Shown one piece after another: positions 9,625 to 17,663 of a stretch of 64,000 nt of DNA. Within the stretch, counting starts at the first letter, position 1; each line of letters starts with the position of its first letter. Origin of the DNA: Sphingomonas sp. So64.6b. Lineage in GTDB: Bacteria > Pseudomonadota > Alphaproteobacteria > Sphingomonadales > Sphingomonadaceae. Both the position numbers and the translations under genes were made by a program. Below the pieces are notes generated by a model that was not told where the DNA came from, made no database searches, and saw only the letters and a list, made by a program, of their open reading frames with translations. Location: assembly GCF_014171475.1 (NCBI RefSeq), contig NZ_CP048817.1:4618501-4682500 (forward strand), written 5' to 3'.

Positions 9625-10000
9625 TCAGCCTGCCTTGGCCAAGCTCTCTGCAAAGATTTGCCTCGTTACGGCGAGGACGGCCTTGGCCGCAAGCGTTTGC
9701 GGGCGCTGCATTGACGTGACGGCGAACAGGTGGGTCAAGATGACCGGTCGCACGATCGGCCAGCCTGCCCTCGCTGCACTCTTCTCGCACGAGGAGTGAT
9801 GGAAGGATGGTGTAACCGATACGCTTGCGCACAAGCTCCAAGACCGTGAGCGTGCCCGTCGCCTCGACGACGATGTTGAGATCCACGCCCGCCTCGCTTG
9901 CGCCCGACTCGATGATATTGCGCAGGCGCTGCGGCTTAGGAGGCAGGATCAGCGGCCACCGGTATCGGACCGTGAGGGGAGAACGGGGTTTGGAGTGCCG
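9625..10000 (-). pseudogene. Degraded LysR-type regulator fragment
   Basis: On the minus strand one frame encodes the end of a LysR substrate-binding domain (RLRNIIESGASEAGV, then RKRIGYTILPSLLV). At about 9760 the homology moves to another frame (GWPIVRPVILTHLFAV, through to LAAKAVLAVTRQIFAESLA). The helix-turn-helix half is missing entirely: upstream the sequence runs into unrelated DNA. It is therefore both truncated and frameshifted. It lies beside a possible attachment scar, which would fit loss of the 5' half during an insertion or deletion. Confidence 0.6.
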
Positions 10001-10084
10001 CTTCGTCCGAACGGGTGTCATTGCTAACTGGAACGAGGGCCCATCCTTTGCATCGGCGGCAAGCAACCACGAGGCGGGTTGAGT

Positions 10085-10415
10085 GCTTGCATCTGCGCAC
10101 CCGACAGAATTCGAACCACCGACCCTGGTCTTCAGAGCGAAATATTGGATGCGTCGGACTCGAACCCATTGCGAAATTTATTTCGGGGGCACGATGGGGG
10201 CTAAGTTGAGTCTGCCCCAGAAAAAAATAGAAAATATCAATATCTTAAGATGCACGTCCGAGTCCTGTAAGCGGCACCAGTACCCCTCTTCCAAACACCT
10301 CTAAACCCTCGAAAAACCTTGGAAATCCGCGTATTATGCGGCTTCGGTTGCCTGGTGGTGTCCCCACAAATCCACCCACATCCAGCCCGTTTGGGGGTTG
10401 TTTTGGGGGCACGAA
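10085..10415. other. Possible attachment-site scar with tRNA-like fragments
   Basis: No gene is convincing here. On the minus strand there are two T-arm-like stretches (GGTTCGAGTCC and GTGGTTCGAATTC), the second preceded by CTGAAGACCAGG, which looks like the 3' side of an anticodon arm. No complete tRNA cloverleaf can be drawn. GGGGGCAC occurs at 10185 and again at 10405, as often seen near integrase arm sites beside tRNA genes. I read this as a weakly supported remnant of an integration junction. No integrase gene is present. Confidence 0.3.
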
Positions 10416-10528
10416 ATCCGGTCGTTTGGACTCGTGCCCATGCCTCACTAATGCAGGCCCCGCTTCACTTGACCTAGCTGCGGCAGCAATCGCATGATGA
10501 GGGCATTCGAAGAAAAGGTAAGAAAAGA

Positions 10529-11827
10529 ATGAGATCGATCGCGGCCGGAATTTCCTCAGGCCTGCTGGTCTTCAGCGCCTTGTTCAGCTGCGTCGCTGTC
10601 TCGAACGCCCAGACGGCTGCCCATAGTCTAGAGGCGCCGGCGGCTTCCAGGATTTCCCCCGAGCGGCTTGGCCGCTTGCGCGCGGAACTGCAGCGTTACG
10701 TCGATGAGGGCAGGTCGGCAGGCGCAGTGGTCAGAATCCAGCAACACGGCAAGCTCGTCTTCTCGAAGGCGGTGGGATGGCGTGACAAGGAAGCGCACGA
10801 TCCTATGCGGGAGGACAGCATCTTCCGCATCGCCTCGCAGACGAAAGCGCTGGCCAGTGTCGCGGCGATGATGCTGATGGAAGAAGGCAAGTTGCTGCTC
10901 GACGATCCGGTCGGCAAGCATCTGCCCGAGTGGAAGACCACGACCGTCGCAGTGGCCAAGCCGGGCGGCGGCTACGAGACGGTTCCCGCCAAGCGGCCGA
11001 TCACGATCCGGGACCTTCTCACTCACACGGCCGGTATCTCCTATGGCTCGGGACCAGCGGAAAAGGCGTGGCGCGATGCTGGCCTGTCCAGTTGGTACTT
11101 CGCGAACCGCAGCCAGCCTGTATCCAGCTTCGTCGCGCGCATGGCGTCCCTGCCCATGGCGGCGCAGCCTGGCGAGAAATTCGTCTATGGCTACAACACG
11201 GACATCCTGGGCGTCATCGTCGAGAAGCTTAGCGGCAAGTCGCTTCAGGCATTCCTTGACGAGCGTCTGATCAAGCCGCTCGGCATGAAGGACACCTCTT
11301 TCTATCTACCGCGCGACAAAGCAGGCCGGCTCGCGGTCGTCTACGAGAGCGAGGACGGCAGCCTCAGGCGAGCGGCGGACGCGAGCGCCTGGAAGGCCGG
11401 CGGTCATTTCGGCCAGGGGCACTATCTGGATGGTCCTCGCCTGGCCTATTCGGGTGGTGCAGGCCTGTTGTCCACCGCAGCTGACTATAGCCGTTTCCTT
11501 GAAATGATTCGACGCGGTGGCGAGCTCGACGGGCGCCGCTATCTGAGCCGCAAGACGGTGGCGCTGATGGTGTCCAACCATCTCGGGTCGATCGAATATT
11601 CCCCCGGCATGGGCTTTGGTCTGGGTTTCTCGATTCGTACCGACCTCGGGGCAGCGGGCGAGCCAGGCTCAAAGGGCGAGTTCGGTTGGGGTGGCGCCTA
11701 TCACAGCGCGTATTGGGTCGATCCCGAGGAAGGGCTCACCGTGGCTTATATGACTCAGCTGCTGCCAGCCGGCGATATTGACGACCATGGAAAGCTGCGG
11801 GCCCTGATCTATCAGGCCATCGACTGA
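10529..11827 (+). CDS. Exported serine hydrolase, class C beta-lactamase fold
   Basis: A protein of 432 residues with a signal peptide (ISSGLLVFSALFSCVAVSNA) and a beta-lactamase/transpeptidase domain. Catalytic motifs are SQTK (SxxK) in FRIASQTKALAS and YGYNTD (YxN), plus a late HSAYWV that could replace the KTG box. This is the pattern of the EstB/penicillin-binding-protein-like esterase group rather than a true beta-lactamase. It acts in the periplasm or outside the cell on an unknown ester or peptide. It lies just left of the first box-preceded T3SS-region gene and does not itself have the box. Confidence 0.83.
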   Translation: MRSIAAGISSGLLVFSALFSCVAVSNAQTAAHSLEAPAASRISPERLGRLRAELQRYVDEGRSAGAVVRIQQHGKLVFSKAVGWRDKEAHDPMREDSIFRIASQTKALASVAAMMLMEEGKLLLDDPVGKHLPEWKTTTVAVAKPGGGYETVPAKRPITIRDLLTHTAGISYGSGPAEKAWRDAGLSSWYFANRSQPVSSFVARMASLPMAAQPGEKFVYGYNTDILGVIVEKLSGKSLQAFLDERLIKPLGMKDTSFYLPRDKAGRLAVVYESEDGSLRRAADASAWKAGGHFGQGHYLDGPRLAYSGGAGLLSTAADYSRFLEMIRRGGELDGRRYLSRKTVALMVSNHLGSIEYSPGMGFGLGFSIRTDLGAAGEPGSKGEFGWGGAYHSAYWVDPEEGLTVAYMTQLLPAGDIDDHGKLRALIYQAID

Positions 11828-11905
11828 AAGCGGCTCCGGGAAGGAGGCACCCAGTCACCGGGGATCGTCGGCGGCCAGGGCCGGACGATGATGGCGGCAA
11901 CCGCC

Positions 11906-11920
11906 TACTCGAAACGATTA
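11906..11920 (+). promoter_or_regulatory. TACTCG-N3-CGATTA dyad (effector box B)
   Basis: Inverted-repeat site TACTCG-AAA-CGATTA, differing at one position from the perfect dyad at 2160. It ends 50 nt before the start of the M91-like protease gene. Its function is inferred from recurrence. Confidence 0.55.
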
Positions 11921-11970
11921 TAGGCAAATCCGCGGTCCGGGCAGCATAATGATGGTTCGGAGGTGATCCC

Positions 11971-12792
11971 ATGGAAGCTGCATCGATTTCGAACCGCTCG
12001 AACGTCAATTTCTCGTCGAATGCGGGTCTTGCCGGACAGGCTAATGCGTATACGCGCACCAGTCTGGCGCTCGATGCGGGCGATGAGGGCGCGACGTTGC
12101 AAGCGCGGCTGGATGCGGGCGCGACATTGTCCCCGGTCGAGCAGGGGACGTTGGCGCGGATCATGGATCGTGCCGGCGGGCCGCCGGCGCATGGGCCGGC
12201 CGCCAATGACCCCGCCCCCGCCGACAAGGCAGCCAATGACGATGTGAAGACCGTCGAGGACTTCAACGTCACCGGCGCCAGCGCCCAGGATCTGAAGGAC
12301 CTGAAGGAAGCGCTCGCCTATCTCCAGCAGACAGACGCGAAGGGCAATCCGGTATCGGAGACCGCGACCGAGTTGCTCGACGATTTGTCGGATGGCGCGA
12401 CGATCCACATCGTCCATGACGGCGGCGATCAATATGATCCGAGCACCGGCGTGATCGATTGGGATCCGCGATCCGGCCTGACGGTAACGGGCGGCGCGGG
12501 CACGCAATCCGCCGCACTCGGCCTGATCCATGAGGTCGATCATGAGGTGAACGGCCTCGCCAATCCGCAACCGACCGGCGACGGTTATGACAATACCGAA
12601 GAGCAGCGCGTGATCCAGGGATCGGAAACGACGATCGCGCACGACCTGCACGAACCAACCCGCACCGATCACTATGGCTCGCTGGAGGTGATGAAATCCT
12701 CGACCGACCATACCGAGGTCGCGCCGCCCGATCCGTCGGTCATCTCTAAGATCGTCGATCGCGTGAAGGACTTCTTCGACAGTATTTTCTGA
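11971..12792 (+). CDS. M91 (NleD-like) zinc metalloprotease, candidate T3SS effector
   Basis: A protein of 273 residues with no Sec signal and a Ser/Asn-rich N-terminus, as expected of a type III substrate. The C-terminal half matches the M91 effector peptidase layout: an ATIHIVHDGG strand, STGVIDWDPRSGL, then the zinc motif HEVDH at residues 187-191, and a downstream NTEEQRVI...GSET segment that could supply the third ligand. NleD, the type member, is injected by enteropathogenic E. coli and cleaves host JNK and p38; whether this protein has the same targets is unknown. GGAGGTGATCCC precedes the ATG, and a dyad box lies 50 nt upstream. The family call rests on motif order and spacing. Confidence 0.72.
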   Translation: MEAASISNRSNVNFSSNAGLAGQANAYTRTSLALDAGDEGATLQARLDAGATLSPVEQGTLARIMDRAGGPPAHGPAANDPAPADKAANDDVKTVEDFNVTGASAQDLKDLKEALAYLQQTDAKGNPVSETATELLDDLSDGATIHIVHDGGDQYDPSTGVIDWDPRSGLTVTGGAGTQSAALGLIHEVDHEVNGLANPQPTGDGYDNTEEQRVIQGSETTIAHDLHEPTRTDHYGSLEVMKSSTDHTEVAPPDPSVISKIVDRVKDFFDSIF

Positions 12793-12844
12793 TGCAAGCT
12801 CAACGACATTGGCCTTATCCGAACGAGCGGCTATCATCGCCGCG

Positions 12845-13333
12845 ATGACACGGGTGACGATCTTCAGAGTCGCAGCAACCACCGCCGCGCTCGTTGCCGG
12901 CATCGGCGCGATCCAGTCGCTGGCGCCGGTTTCCCAGGCGGCGAAAGGAAGAGGCATGTCTCAACATAAGCTGGCCGCGTGCGAGGTTCGTGCGGCGACG
13001 CTGAACCTGGTCGGCGAGGCGGTGATGACGCGCGCATCGATCACCGCCGAGACGATCGGTAAGCATTCCACCCCCGTCGAGATCGGCAAGGGGGATCCGC
13101 GCCTGGCGAAGCTGACGCAAGTGCTGCGCGGCCTGAAGCTCGAGCCCGCGGCGCTGCCGCGCTTCGAGATGCGTTTGTTGCTCCGTCTCGAATGCGCCGA
13201 TGGCGCAGTGATGACCCTTGCCGGGTCGCGCACCGGGCAGGATGGCCGGATCGACCTGAGCGTCGACGGGGAGCCGGCGAGCACGCATGAGCCGTTGCGG
13301 CGCGAGCTCGAGGCGCTCGCCGGTCACCGTTGA
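12845..13333 (+). CDS. Hypothetical exported protein
   Basis: About 162 residues with an N-terminal signal sequence (FRVAATTAALVAGIGAIQSL) and no recognised domain. The mature part has one cysteine in SQHKLAACEV and another in LLRLECADG, which might form a disulfide. I placed the start at ATG 12845, where the signal peptide begins; an in-frame start at 12809 would add a tail before it. It follows the M91-like protease by about 50 bp and precedes another small exported protein, so the three may form one transcript within the T3SS region. The function is unknown. Confidence 0.55.
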   Translation: MTRVTIFRVAATTAALVAGIGAIQSLAPVSQAAKGRGMSQHKLAACEVRAATLNLVGEAVMTRASITAETIGKHSTPVEIGKGDPRLAKLTQVLRGLKLEPAALPRFEMRLLLRLECADGAVMTLAGSRTGQDGRIDLSVDGEPASTHEPLRRELEALAGHR

Positions 13334-13396
13334 CGCAAGCGGGAACGCGGCCGCCGGCGTCGCGTTGACCCAAGCGACGATGCCAGGAGGAACGGC

Positions 13397-13795
13397 ATGC
13401 TCTGGGAGATCGCGATAATGATTGCTTCCGCCGCGGCCCAACCCGTTCCGGTCGTCGGCGCCGAGCGGGCCACTTTGCTTGACGTCGCCCGCGCGCCGGT
13501 CAGCAAGGCATTGGGCAAGCCAATATTGTTCAAGGTCGATCGGTTGGCCCGGGCCGGGGACTGGGCGTTCCTGCTGGCGCAGCTCGCCGATCGTGGCGGC
13601 GCGCCGGTCGATTATGCCGGAACCCCCAAGGCCGATGCCGCGCAACACGGCATGATGTCGCGGCGCTACGCCGCCTTGATGCGTCGCGAGGGCGATCGTT
13701 GGGTGGTGGTGACCGACGCGATCGGCCCGACCGATGTCGCCTGGGCCGATTGGGCGACGCGCTATGGCGCGCCGCCCTCGTTGTTCAAAAACTAG
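13397..13795 (+). CDS. Hypothetical small exported protein
   Basis: A protein of 132 residues with a strong ribosome binding site (AGGAGGA) before ATG 13397 and a short hydrophobic N-terminus (LWEIAIMIASAAAQP). The rest has two compact conserved-looking blocks, FKVDRLARAGDWAFLLAQ and RWVVVTDAIGPTDVAWADW, which suggest a small folded periplasmic domain. I do not recognise the family. It is the last of three co-directional genes that begin with the M91-like protease. Confidence 0.55.
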   Translation: MLWEIAIMIASAAAQPVPVVGAERATLLDVARAPVSKALGKPILFKVDRLARAGDWAFLLAQLADRGGAPVDYAGTPKADAAQHGMMSRRYAALMRREGDRWVVVTDAIGPTDVAWADWATRYGAPPSLFKN

Positions 13796-14406
13796 GGCAT
13801 CAAGCGTCAAATCAGACGCCTGGGTAACAGCTGGTCTCGCGCGAGTGTTTGCGCGCTTGCCGCTATGGCAAACCTGCTTTTTCCGACACGGAGCTGATCG
13901 ACCAATGCCGTCGGTGTTCGGCTCCTGTTACGTCCTGTTATCTTCTGTTTTTCGGCATTATTTTTCGCGCCTTTTATTTGTTGGATCGAAGGTCTGATTA
14001 TCGGATTGTTTTCAATAGCTTAGTGGTGTCGGTCCTGTTATTGAAAAACAGGAGATAACAGGAGCAGTTTTAATCGACACTGGAGCCTGCGCCAGACGCG
14101 TCGCATCATGTGAAAAAGGGGCGGCCATGAGAAAGAGCGCGTCGGTATCCAACCCGGCAGGGGACGGCATGCCCGATCCTTTGTCACGGTTGAATCGCCA
14201 CCGGCGACAGCGCTGAGGAGACCGGGCCGAGGGGAGCGGCGGCGGGAGATATGGGACACCGGTTGTGTCACCCATTTTTCCACCGCCGCCTCGACGAGAT
14301 TGGGATATAATATCATTCTATATTAGATGCTTAATGCTATTTCATTAAGCTGCGTCGGACAGGATTCAGGGCAAACGGCAGTGGGATCGACCCCAGACCG
14401 GATTGC
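13796..14406. other. AT-richer gene-free interval
   Basis: About 610 bp that are clearly richer in A and T than the surroundings and contain no convincing gene. It holds two opposed sets of a 10-bp-period repeat (described separately) and a perfect hairpin, GCTTAATG-N6-CATTAAGC, at 14329-14350. The composition suggests foreign DNA or a recombination site inside the T3SS region. Confidence 0.5.
13922..14066. repeat. Opposed 10-bp-period repeats (TCCTGTTA / TAACAGGA)
   Basis: On the plus strand, TCCTGTTA-like units begin at 13923 and 13933, with a weaker TTCTGTTT at 13943, exactly 10 bp apart. Another TCCTGTTA lies at 14033. The inverse orientation follows as AACAGGAGAT and AACAGGAGCA, again 10 bp apart, at 14047-14066. 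Helical-period clusters of a short motif in both orientations resemble integrase arm sites or a cooperative protein-binding region. The repeats are seen directly; the function is unknown. Confidence 0.55.
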
Positions 14407-15756
14407 CTAGTGGTTTGCGGCGATCTGCGCCGCGCGGTCACCACGGCGCGCTGCCTCACCATTGGTATCGGCGGGACGTTCATATTGCCGCGTGACGATC
14501 TGCGCCGCGCTTCGTGCATCGGTCGCGCCGCGCAGGGCGTTGCCCGCGCCGCTTTCGCTATGGGTCAGTTCATATTGCACGAAGCGCAGTTGTTCCGCGA
14601 AGGACGAGCCGCGAATGTCGTGGCCGGCCCAGGCGGCAAAGTCGCGCTGGCGTGGTCCCTCCCATTGGGCAAGGCCATAGCCGGGCCCGCCACCGATTTG
14701 GTCGATCCCCGGACTCATTCCGCTTTCGGCATCGAGGTTGGCGACGATGCCGATCGCTTGCGCGCGGCTCCAGCCCTGGCCTTCGAAATAGCTGATCGCC
14801 TGATCGATCCGTGCGTTCTGGTCGCCGCTGCCACTCGGCGTGGTGCTGCTCGGCGCCTGAGTGCTGCCGGCCGGCGCGGTCCCGTTATTGGTGCCGCCGG
14901 GCGCGCGCAGGATCACGCCGCCATGCTGCAAGGCCCAGCTGAGATTATTGTGCGAGATTTCCTGGGTGCCGTCGGCGTTGATGTTGTTCGACCCGATCAT
15001 CTGGCCGGGACCGGATACGATCTCGGTGTGCGACACGCCACCGCCCTGGATGATCACGACATCGCCGGGTTTCGCTTCCGACGCCGGTACCGCCGTCCAG
15101 CCGCGTGCGCGCAACGTCGAATTCAGCTGCGCCACGGAATCGGTGTGGAGATTGCCGGGTAACTGGCCGGCTTCGGTCAGCACCGCCGACACGAAGTTCG
15201 CGCAGCATACATCGGAGGGGACATTGGCATTCATCGGCAGATTGTCGCCGCGATTGACCTTCAGCGCCGATGCATCCTGGCCGAGATATTTCTCCGCGAT
15301 CTGTGCGACGTTGCCAGTGCCGCCGCCTGGTGAGCCTCCTGGCGTCGGACCGCCGACGCCACCAGTGGTCCCCGTGCCCAAGCCGGTACCAGGGGCCGGG
15401 ATTTCGAGCTGATCGTCGGGATGGATGAGGTTGGGATTGGCAATATGGTTGGCCGCCGCGATTGCCTGCCAGCTGACGCCGAAGCGCTCGCCGATCGCCG
15501 ACAATGTATCGCCCGGCTCCACCTTATAGCTGTTACCGCCCGCGCTGCTGGCGCCGGATGGGAGATTGACGTGCTGACCGGGCCGGATGAGATCCGGGTG
15601 GACGATCTGCGGATTTGCACGCACCAGAGCGGCCAGCGAAACGCCTTTGTCGCGCGCGATCTGTGACAGGGTTTCGCCCGGCTTGACGAAACGGCCCTGG
15701 TCGCCGGAGGCGCCGGGGGCGGTGCGATTGCTCTGGACTGCGTTCACGGCTGGCAT
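14407..15756 (-). CDS. Double LysM, amidase-like and tail-lysozyme protein
   Basis: A protein of 449 residues built as a modular peptidoglycan hydrolase. There are two LysM modules (VKPGETLSQIARDKG and VEPGDTLSAIGERFGV, about residues 25-120) and a Gly/Pro linker. Next comes a CHAP/NlpC-like domain (about 145-285) with its cysteine in DVCCANFVSAVL and a later histidine in GGGVSHTEIV. A C-terminal phage tail-tip lysozyme-like domain (about 315-445) has FEGQGWSRAQAIGIVANLD, followed by a glutamate-containing AESG. There is no signal peptide, so export by the T3SS is plausible. A TAAGCG-N3-CGATTA dyad lies 60 nt before the start. Possible roles are local wall remodelling for the injectisome or a secreted antibacterial hydrolase; the sequence does not decide. 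Confidence 0.72.
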   Translation of the reverse strand: MPAVNAVQSNRTAPGASGDQGRFVKPGETLSQIARDKGVSLAALVRANPQIVHPDLIRPGQHVNLPSGASSAGGNSYKVEPGDTLSAIGERFGVSWQAIAAANHIANPNLIHPDDQLEIPAPGTGLGTGTTGGVGGPTPGGSPGGGTGNVAQIAEKYLGQDASALKVNRGDNLPMNANVPSDVCCANFVSAVLTEAGQLPGNLHTDSVAQLNSTLRARGWTAVPASEAKPGDVVIIQGGGVSHTEIVSGPGQMIGSNNINADGTQEISHNNLSWALQHGGVILRAPGGTNNGTAPAGSTQAPSSTTPSGSGDQNARIDQAISYFEGQGWSRAQAIGIVANLDAESGMSPGIDQIGGGPGYGLAQWEGPRQRDFAAWAGHDIRGSSFAEQLRFVQYELTHSESGAGNALRGATDARSAAQIVTRQYERPADTNGEAARRGDRAAQIAANH

Positions 15757-15816
15757 CGGATTCGCTCCATCACGTGTTGATGGAGAAAGCTTAACCGCCC
15801 GACCGAGCCCAGTCGC

Positions 15817-15831
15817 TAATCGGAACGCTTA
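15817..15831 (-). promoter_or_regulatory. TAAGCG-N3-CGATTA dyad (effector box C)
   Basis: On the minus strand, TAAGCG-TTC-CGATTA. The right half-site is perfect and the left has one mismatch to TAATCG. It lies 60 nt before the start of the LysM-amidase-lysozyme gene, the same spacing as the other boxes. Confidence 0.45.
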
Positions 15832-15840
15832 GTATAGACC

Positions 15841-16689
15841 CTAAAGCGGCCCGCGGCGGGCGACACGATAGCTCATCTCGGCGCCGAAAAGGCGCGTCGC
15901 GGCGCGCATATTGACGCCCGACAGGCCATCGAGGCTTACAGTATCGAGTGTGTTGAAGGCGGCCGCGCCATGGCGTTTGCTGGCGAATAATGGCGTAGCC
16001 AGAGTCGGCACGATCTCCTGCGCGCCCGGCCATGTCGCAAGGCAGGCGAGACCGACGACCAGAGATTGCAGATCGGCCGGCGAGATGTCGGCGCGATTGA
16101 GCGACGAGATCTTGCGATACTGCTCGGGGTAGCTCTGTTGGAAATCGGCAATCGTCGCGGCCTGTTCGTCGGCACCGACCCCGGCGGCCGATCGGCAGAC
16201 CGGCGTATCGACCGGCACAGCGCGGGCGGCGGCGATCGATCGACCGCCGCGCCGTCCGGCCAGCAAATGCATCGCGCCGTCGGCATAGGCGAAACGTGCC
16301 GCCGGTGCGCCGGCCGCGCCGGTCATCGTCACCTGCAATCGGCCGCCCACGATTGTCGCGCGCGCGTCCGCGCTGCACGTCCCGAACGGCTCGGTCGGAT
16401 GTGGATTGCCATCGCCGCGCGAGACGATGACGACGTAGCGCGCAGGGCAGTCGCTGCCGCCGTCACCACGCACGAGATAGAAGCGCTCACCGGCGGCCGG
16501 ATAAGTGCCGATAATTGAGAGTCGATCGATCAGTTCGGCACCGAACGGCCGCGACACGATTGTCTTGCCGATCTTCACCGCCGGCTCGCTGCCGGAAGTG
16601 ACGATGGCGGCATCGCGGACTTGGGCGGAGGCGAAGCCAGGCGAGAATGCCGCGGCGACAAGGAGAGCATATGCGAGCGGCTTGGGCAT
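15841..16689 (-). CDS. Hypothetical exported protein
   Basis: About 282 residues with a typical signal peptide ending in SPGFASA-Q. I placed the start at ATG 16689 because AAGGAA lies at a suitable distance; another in-frame ATG at 16695 is too close to it. The mature protein has paired cysteines in GGSDCPARY and GTCSADAR, and in TPVCRSA and GLACLATW. These suggest a disulfide-stabilised periplasmic protein. I do not recognise the family. The gene sits between two box-preceded genes, but its own upstream DNA has a different palindrome. Confidence 0.55.
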   Translation of the reverse strand: MPKPLAYALLVAAAFSPGFASAQVRDAAIVTSGSEPAVKIGKTIVSRPFGAELIDRLSIIGTYPAAGERFYLVRGDGGSDCPARYVVIVSRGDGNPHPTEPFGTCSADARATIVGGRLQVTMTGAAGAPAARFAYADGAMHLLAGRRGGRSIAAARAVPVDTPVCRSAAGVGADEQAATIADFQQSYPEQYRKISSLNRADISPADLQSLVVGLACLATWPGAQEIVPTLATPLFASKRHGAAAFNTLDTVSLDGLSGVNMRAATRLFGAEMSYRVARRGPL

Positions 16690-16709
16690 AATCATTTCCT
16701 TGGGCCGTG

Positions 16710-16727
16710 ATGCGATTCGAATCGCAT
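16710..16727. promoter_or_regulatory. 18-bp perfect palindrome upstream of an exported protein
   Basis: ATGCGATTC-GAATCGCAT is a perfect palindrome about 20 bp before the start at 16689. It contains CGATT and AATCG, the half-sites of the effector box, but facing outward rather than with a 3-bp spacer. It may be an operator for the downstream gene. Confidence 0.4.
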
Positions 16728-16751
16728 ATCTTCGCATAGAGTTCCGTCCAA

Positions 16752-17261
16752 TTATCCGTTCAGCGCGGAAAGATGGGCGGTTGCGGCCTGAAGACGATCG
16801 ATCACACCCTCCACGCCCGAACCGGAATGTGTTCCGGCCGCAACGTCGAGTGCCGAGCGGACACCCGCAATCTGACGATCGCCCGACGCGCCGGCGAGTC
16901 CGGCAAGCTGAACCACCGATGCGCGCGTGAAATTCTCCAGCGCGCGGTGCAGCTCGCCTTCCTGCGTCGGCGTGGCACCGGTGGCGCCGGCGATATCGCG
17001 CGCCATGCCGCGCACGTCATAGACATCGCCGCCACGGCGAAGCTCGCCCTTGTCAGGGGTGAAGTTGCTGGCACGGCCCGTCGCATCGGACCATGCGCCG
17101 GTGCCGGCCGAGGTCGTGCGCGTGCTCGCATCGACCCAGGCGAGAACCCGGTGGCCGATCTCGCCAACCGCATTGGTGGCGAGCGATTTCGCGTCGCCGT
17201 TCGTGGCGGCGGTCGTGCCGGCCAGCGGCGAAGATCCGGAAAGGCGATCGATACCCGTCAT
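16752..17261 (-). CDS. Small candidate T3SS substrate, unknown family
   Basis: A protein of 169 residues without a signal peptide. The N-terminus is rich in Ser, Thr, Gly and Ala (RLSGSSPLAGTTAATNGD), as in many type III substrates, and the rest is predicted mostly helical with no recognised domain. TTTAGGACG precedes the ATG. A TAGTCG-TAA-CGATGA dyad ends 56 nt upstream and overlaps the stop codon of the preceding gene. Assignment as a secreted protein is inference from promoter, position and composition. Confidence 0.5.
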   Translation of the reverse strand: MTGIDRLSGSSPLAGTTAATNGDAKSLATNAVGEIGHRVLAWVDASTRTTSAGTGAWSDATGRASNFTPDKGELRRGGDVYDVRGMARDIAGATGATPTQEGELHRALENFTRASVVQLAGLAGASGDRQIAGVRSALDVAAGTHSGSGVEGVIDRLQAATAHLSALNG

Positions 17262-17317
17262 GATTACGTCCTAAACTTACGAATTGACGAAATGGGCCCT
17301 TGCACCCGAATCCGCCA

Positions 17318-17332
17318 TCATCGTTACGACTA
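17318..17332 (-). promoter_or_regulatory. TAGTCG-N3-CGATGA dyad (effector box D)
   Basis: On the minus strand, TAGTCG-TAA-CGATGA, 56 nt before the gene starting at 17261. It overlaps the last codon of the upstream 78-residue gene, so the two small genes probably have separate promoters. Confidence 0.5.
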
Positions 17333-17566
17333 GTCCTCCGGCTGCTGGTCTGCAGGCTGGGCCGGATCGAAACGATCGAGCGGCCCGGGCTGATCGAGCA
17401 GCCGGTCAAGACCGCTGCGATGCCGCGCGATCCCTTGAGACAGAGTCTCGGTCGCGCTGTTCTGCGCAGCGCATGCGTCGTCGGTGCGCTTTTCCGCCGG
17501 GCTGGCGATCTGCACATCGGCGAGCTTGCCCAGGCGAGGTGTGTTCGCGCCGATCGAAATGGTCAT
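17330..17566 (-). CDS. 78-residue protein, candidate T3SS-associated
   Basis: A short hydrophilic protein (starts TISIGANTPRLGKLADVQI, ends in a Pro/Gln/Asp-rich tail) with no recognised domain. The ATG at 17566 has an excellent AAGGAGA site. Upstream is a TAGTCG-ATG-CGATTA dyad 58 nt away and an identical second copy 39 bp further out. Small size, no signal peptide and the shared box would suit a secreted substrate, a chaperone or a regulator. There is no direct functional evidence. Confidence 0.5.
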   Translation of the reverse strand: MTISIGANTPRLGKLADVQIASPAEKRTDDACAAQNSATETLSQGIARHRSGLDRLLDQPGPLDRFDPAQPADQQPED

Positions 17567-17624
17567 GCGCCTTCTCCTTATTGCGCCTGCATACACAGGT
17601 ACGCGCGTGCGACGCGCGCGGCCA

Positions 17625-17639
17625 TAATCGCATCGACTA
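17625..17639 (-). promoter_or_regulatory. TAGTCG-N3-CGATTA dyad (effector box E1)
   Basis: On the minus strand, TAGTCG-ATG-CGATTA, 58 nt before the 78-residue gene. An identical 15-mer lies at 17664-17678. Confidence 0.58.
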
Positions 17640-17663
17640 TTCGCCGACCCTGCCGTTGAGGCT

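Noticed and set aside
10085..10170. A functional tRNA gene on the minus strand
   Set aside because: Only T-arm-like and half an anticodon-arm-like sequence are present; the acceptor and D arms cannot be paired.
14127..14216. 29-codon open frame in the AT-rich gap
   Set aside because: It is very short with no recognisable feature beyond a weak purine-rich run upstream.
16710..16727. Palindrome ATGCGATTCGAATCGCAT as another effector box
   Set aside because: The half-sites face outward without the 3-bp spacer, and it lies only about 20 bp from the start codon of a gene with a Sec signal, so it was kept as a separate palindrome.
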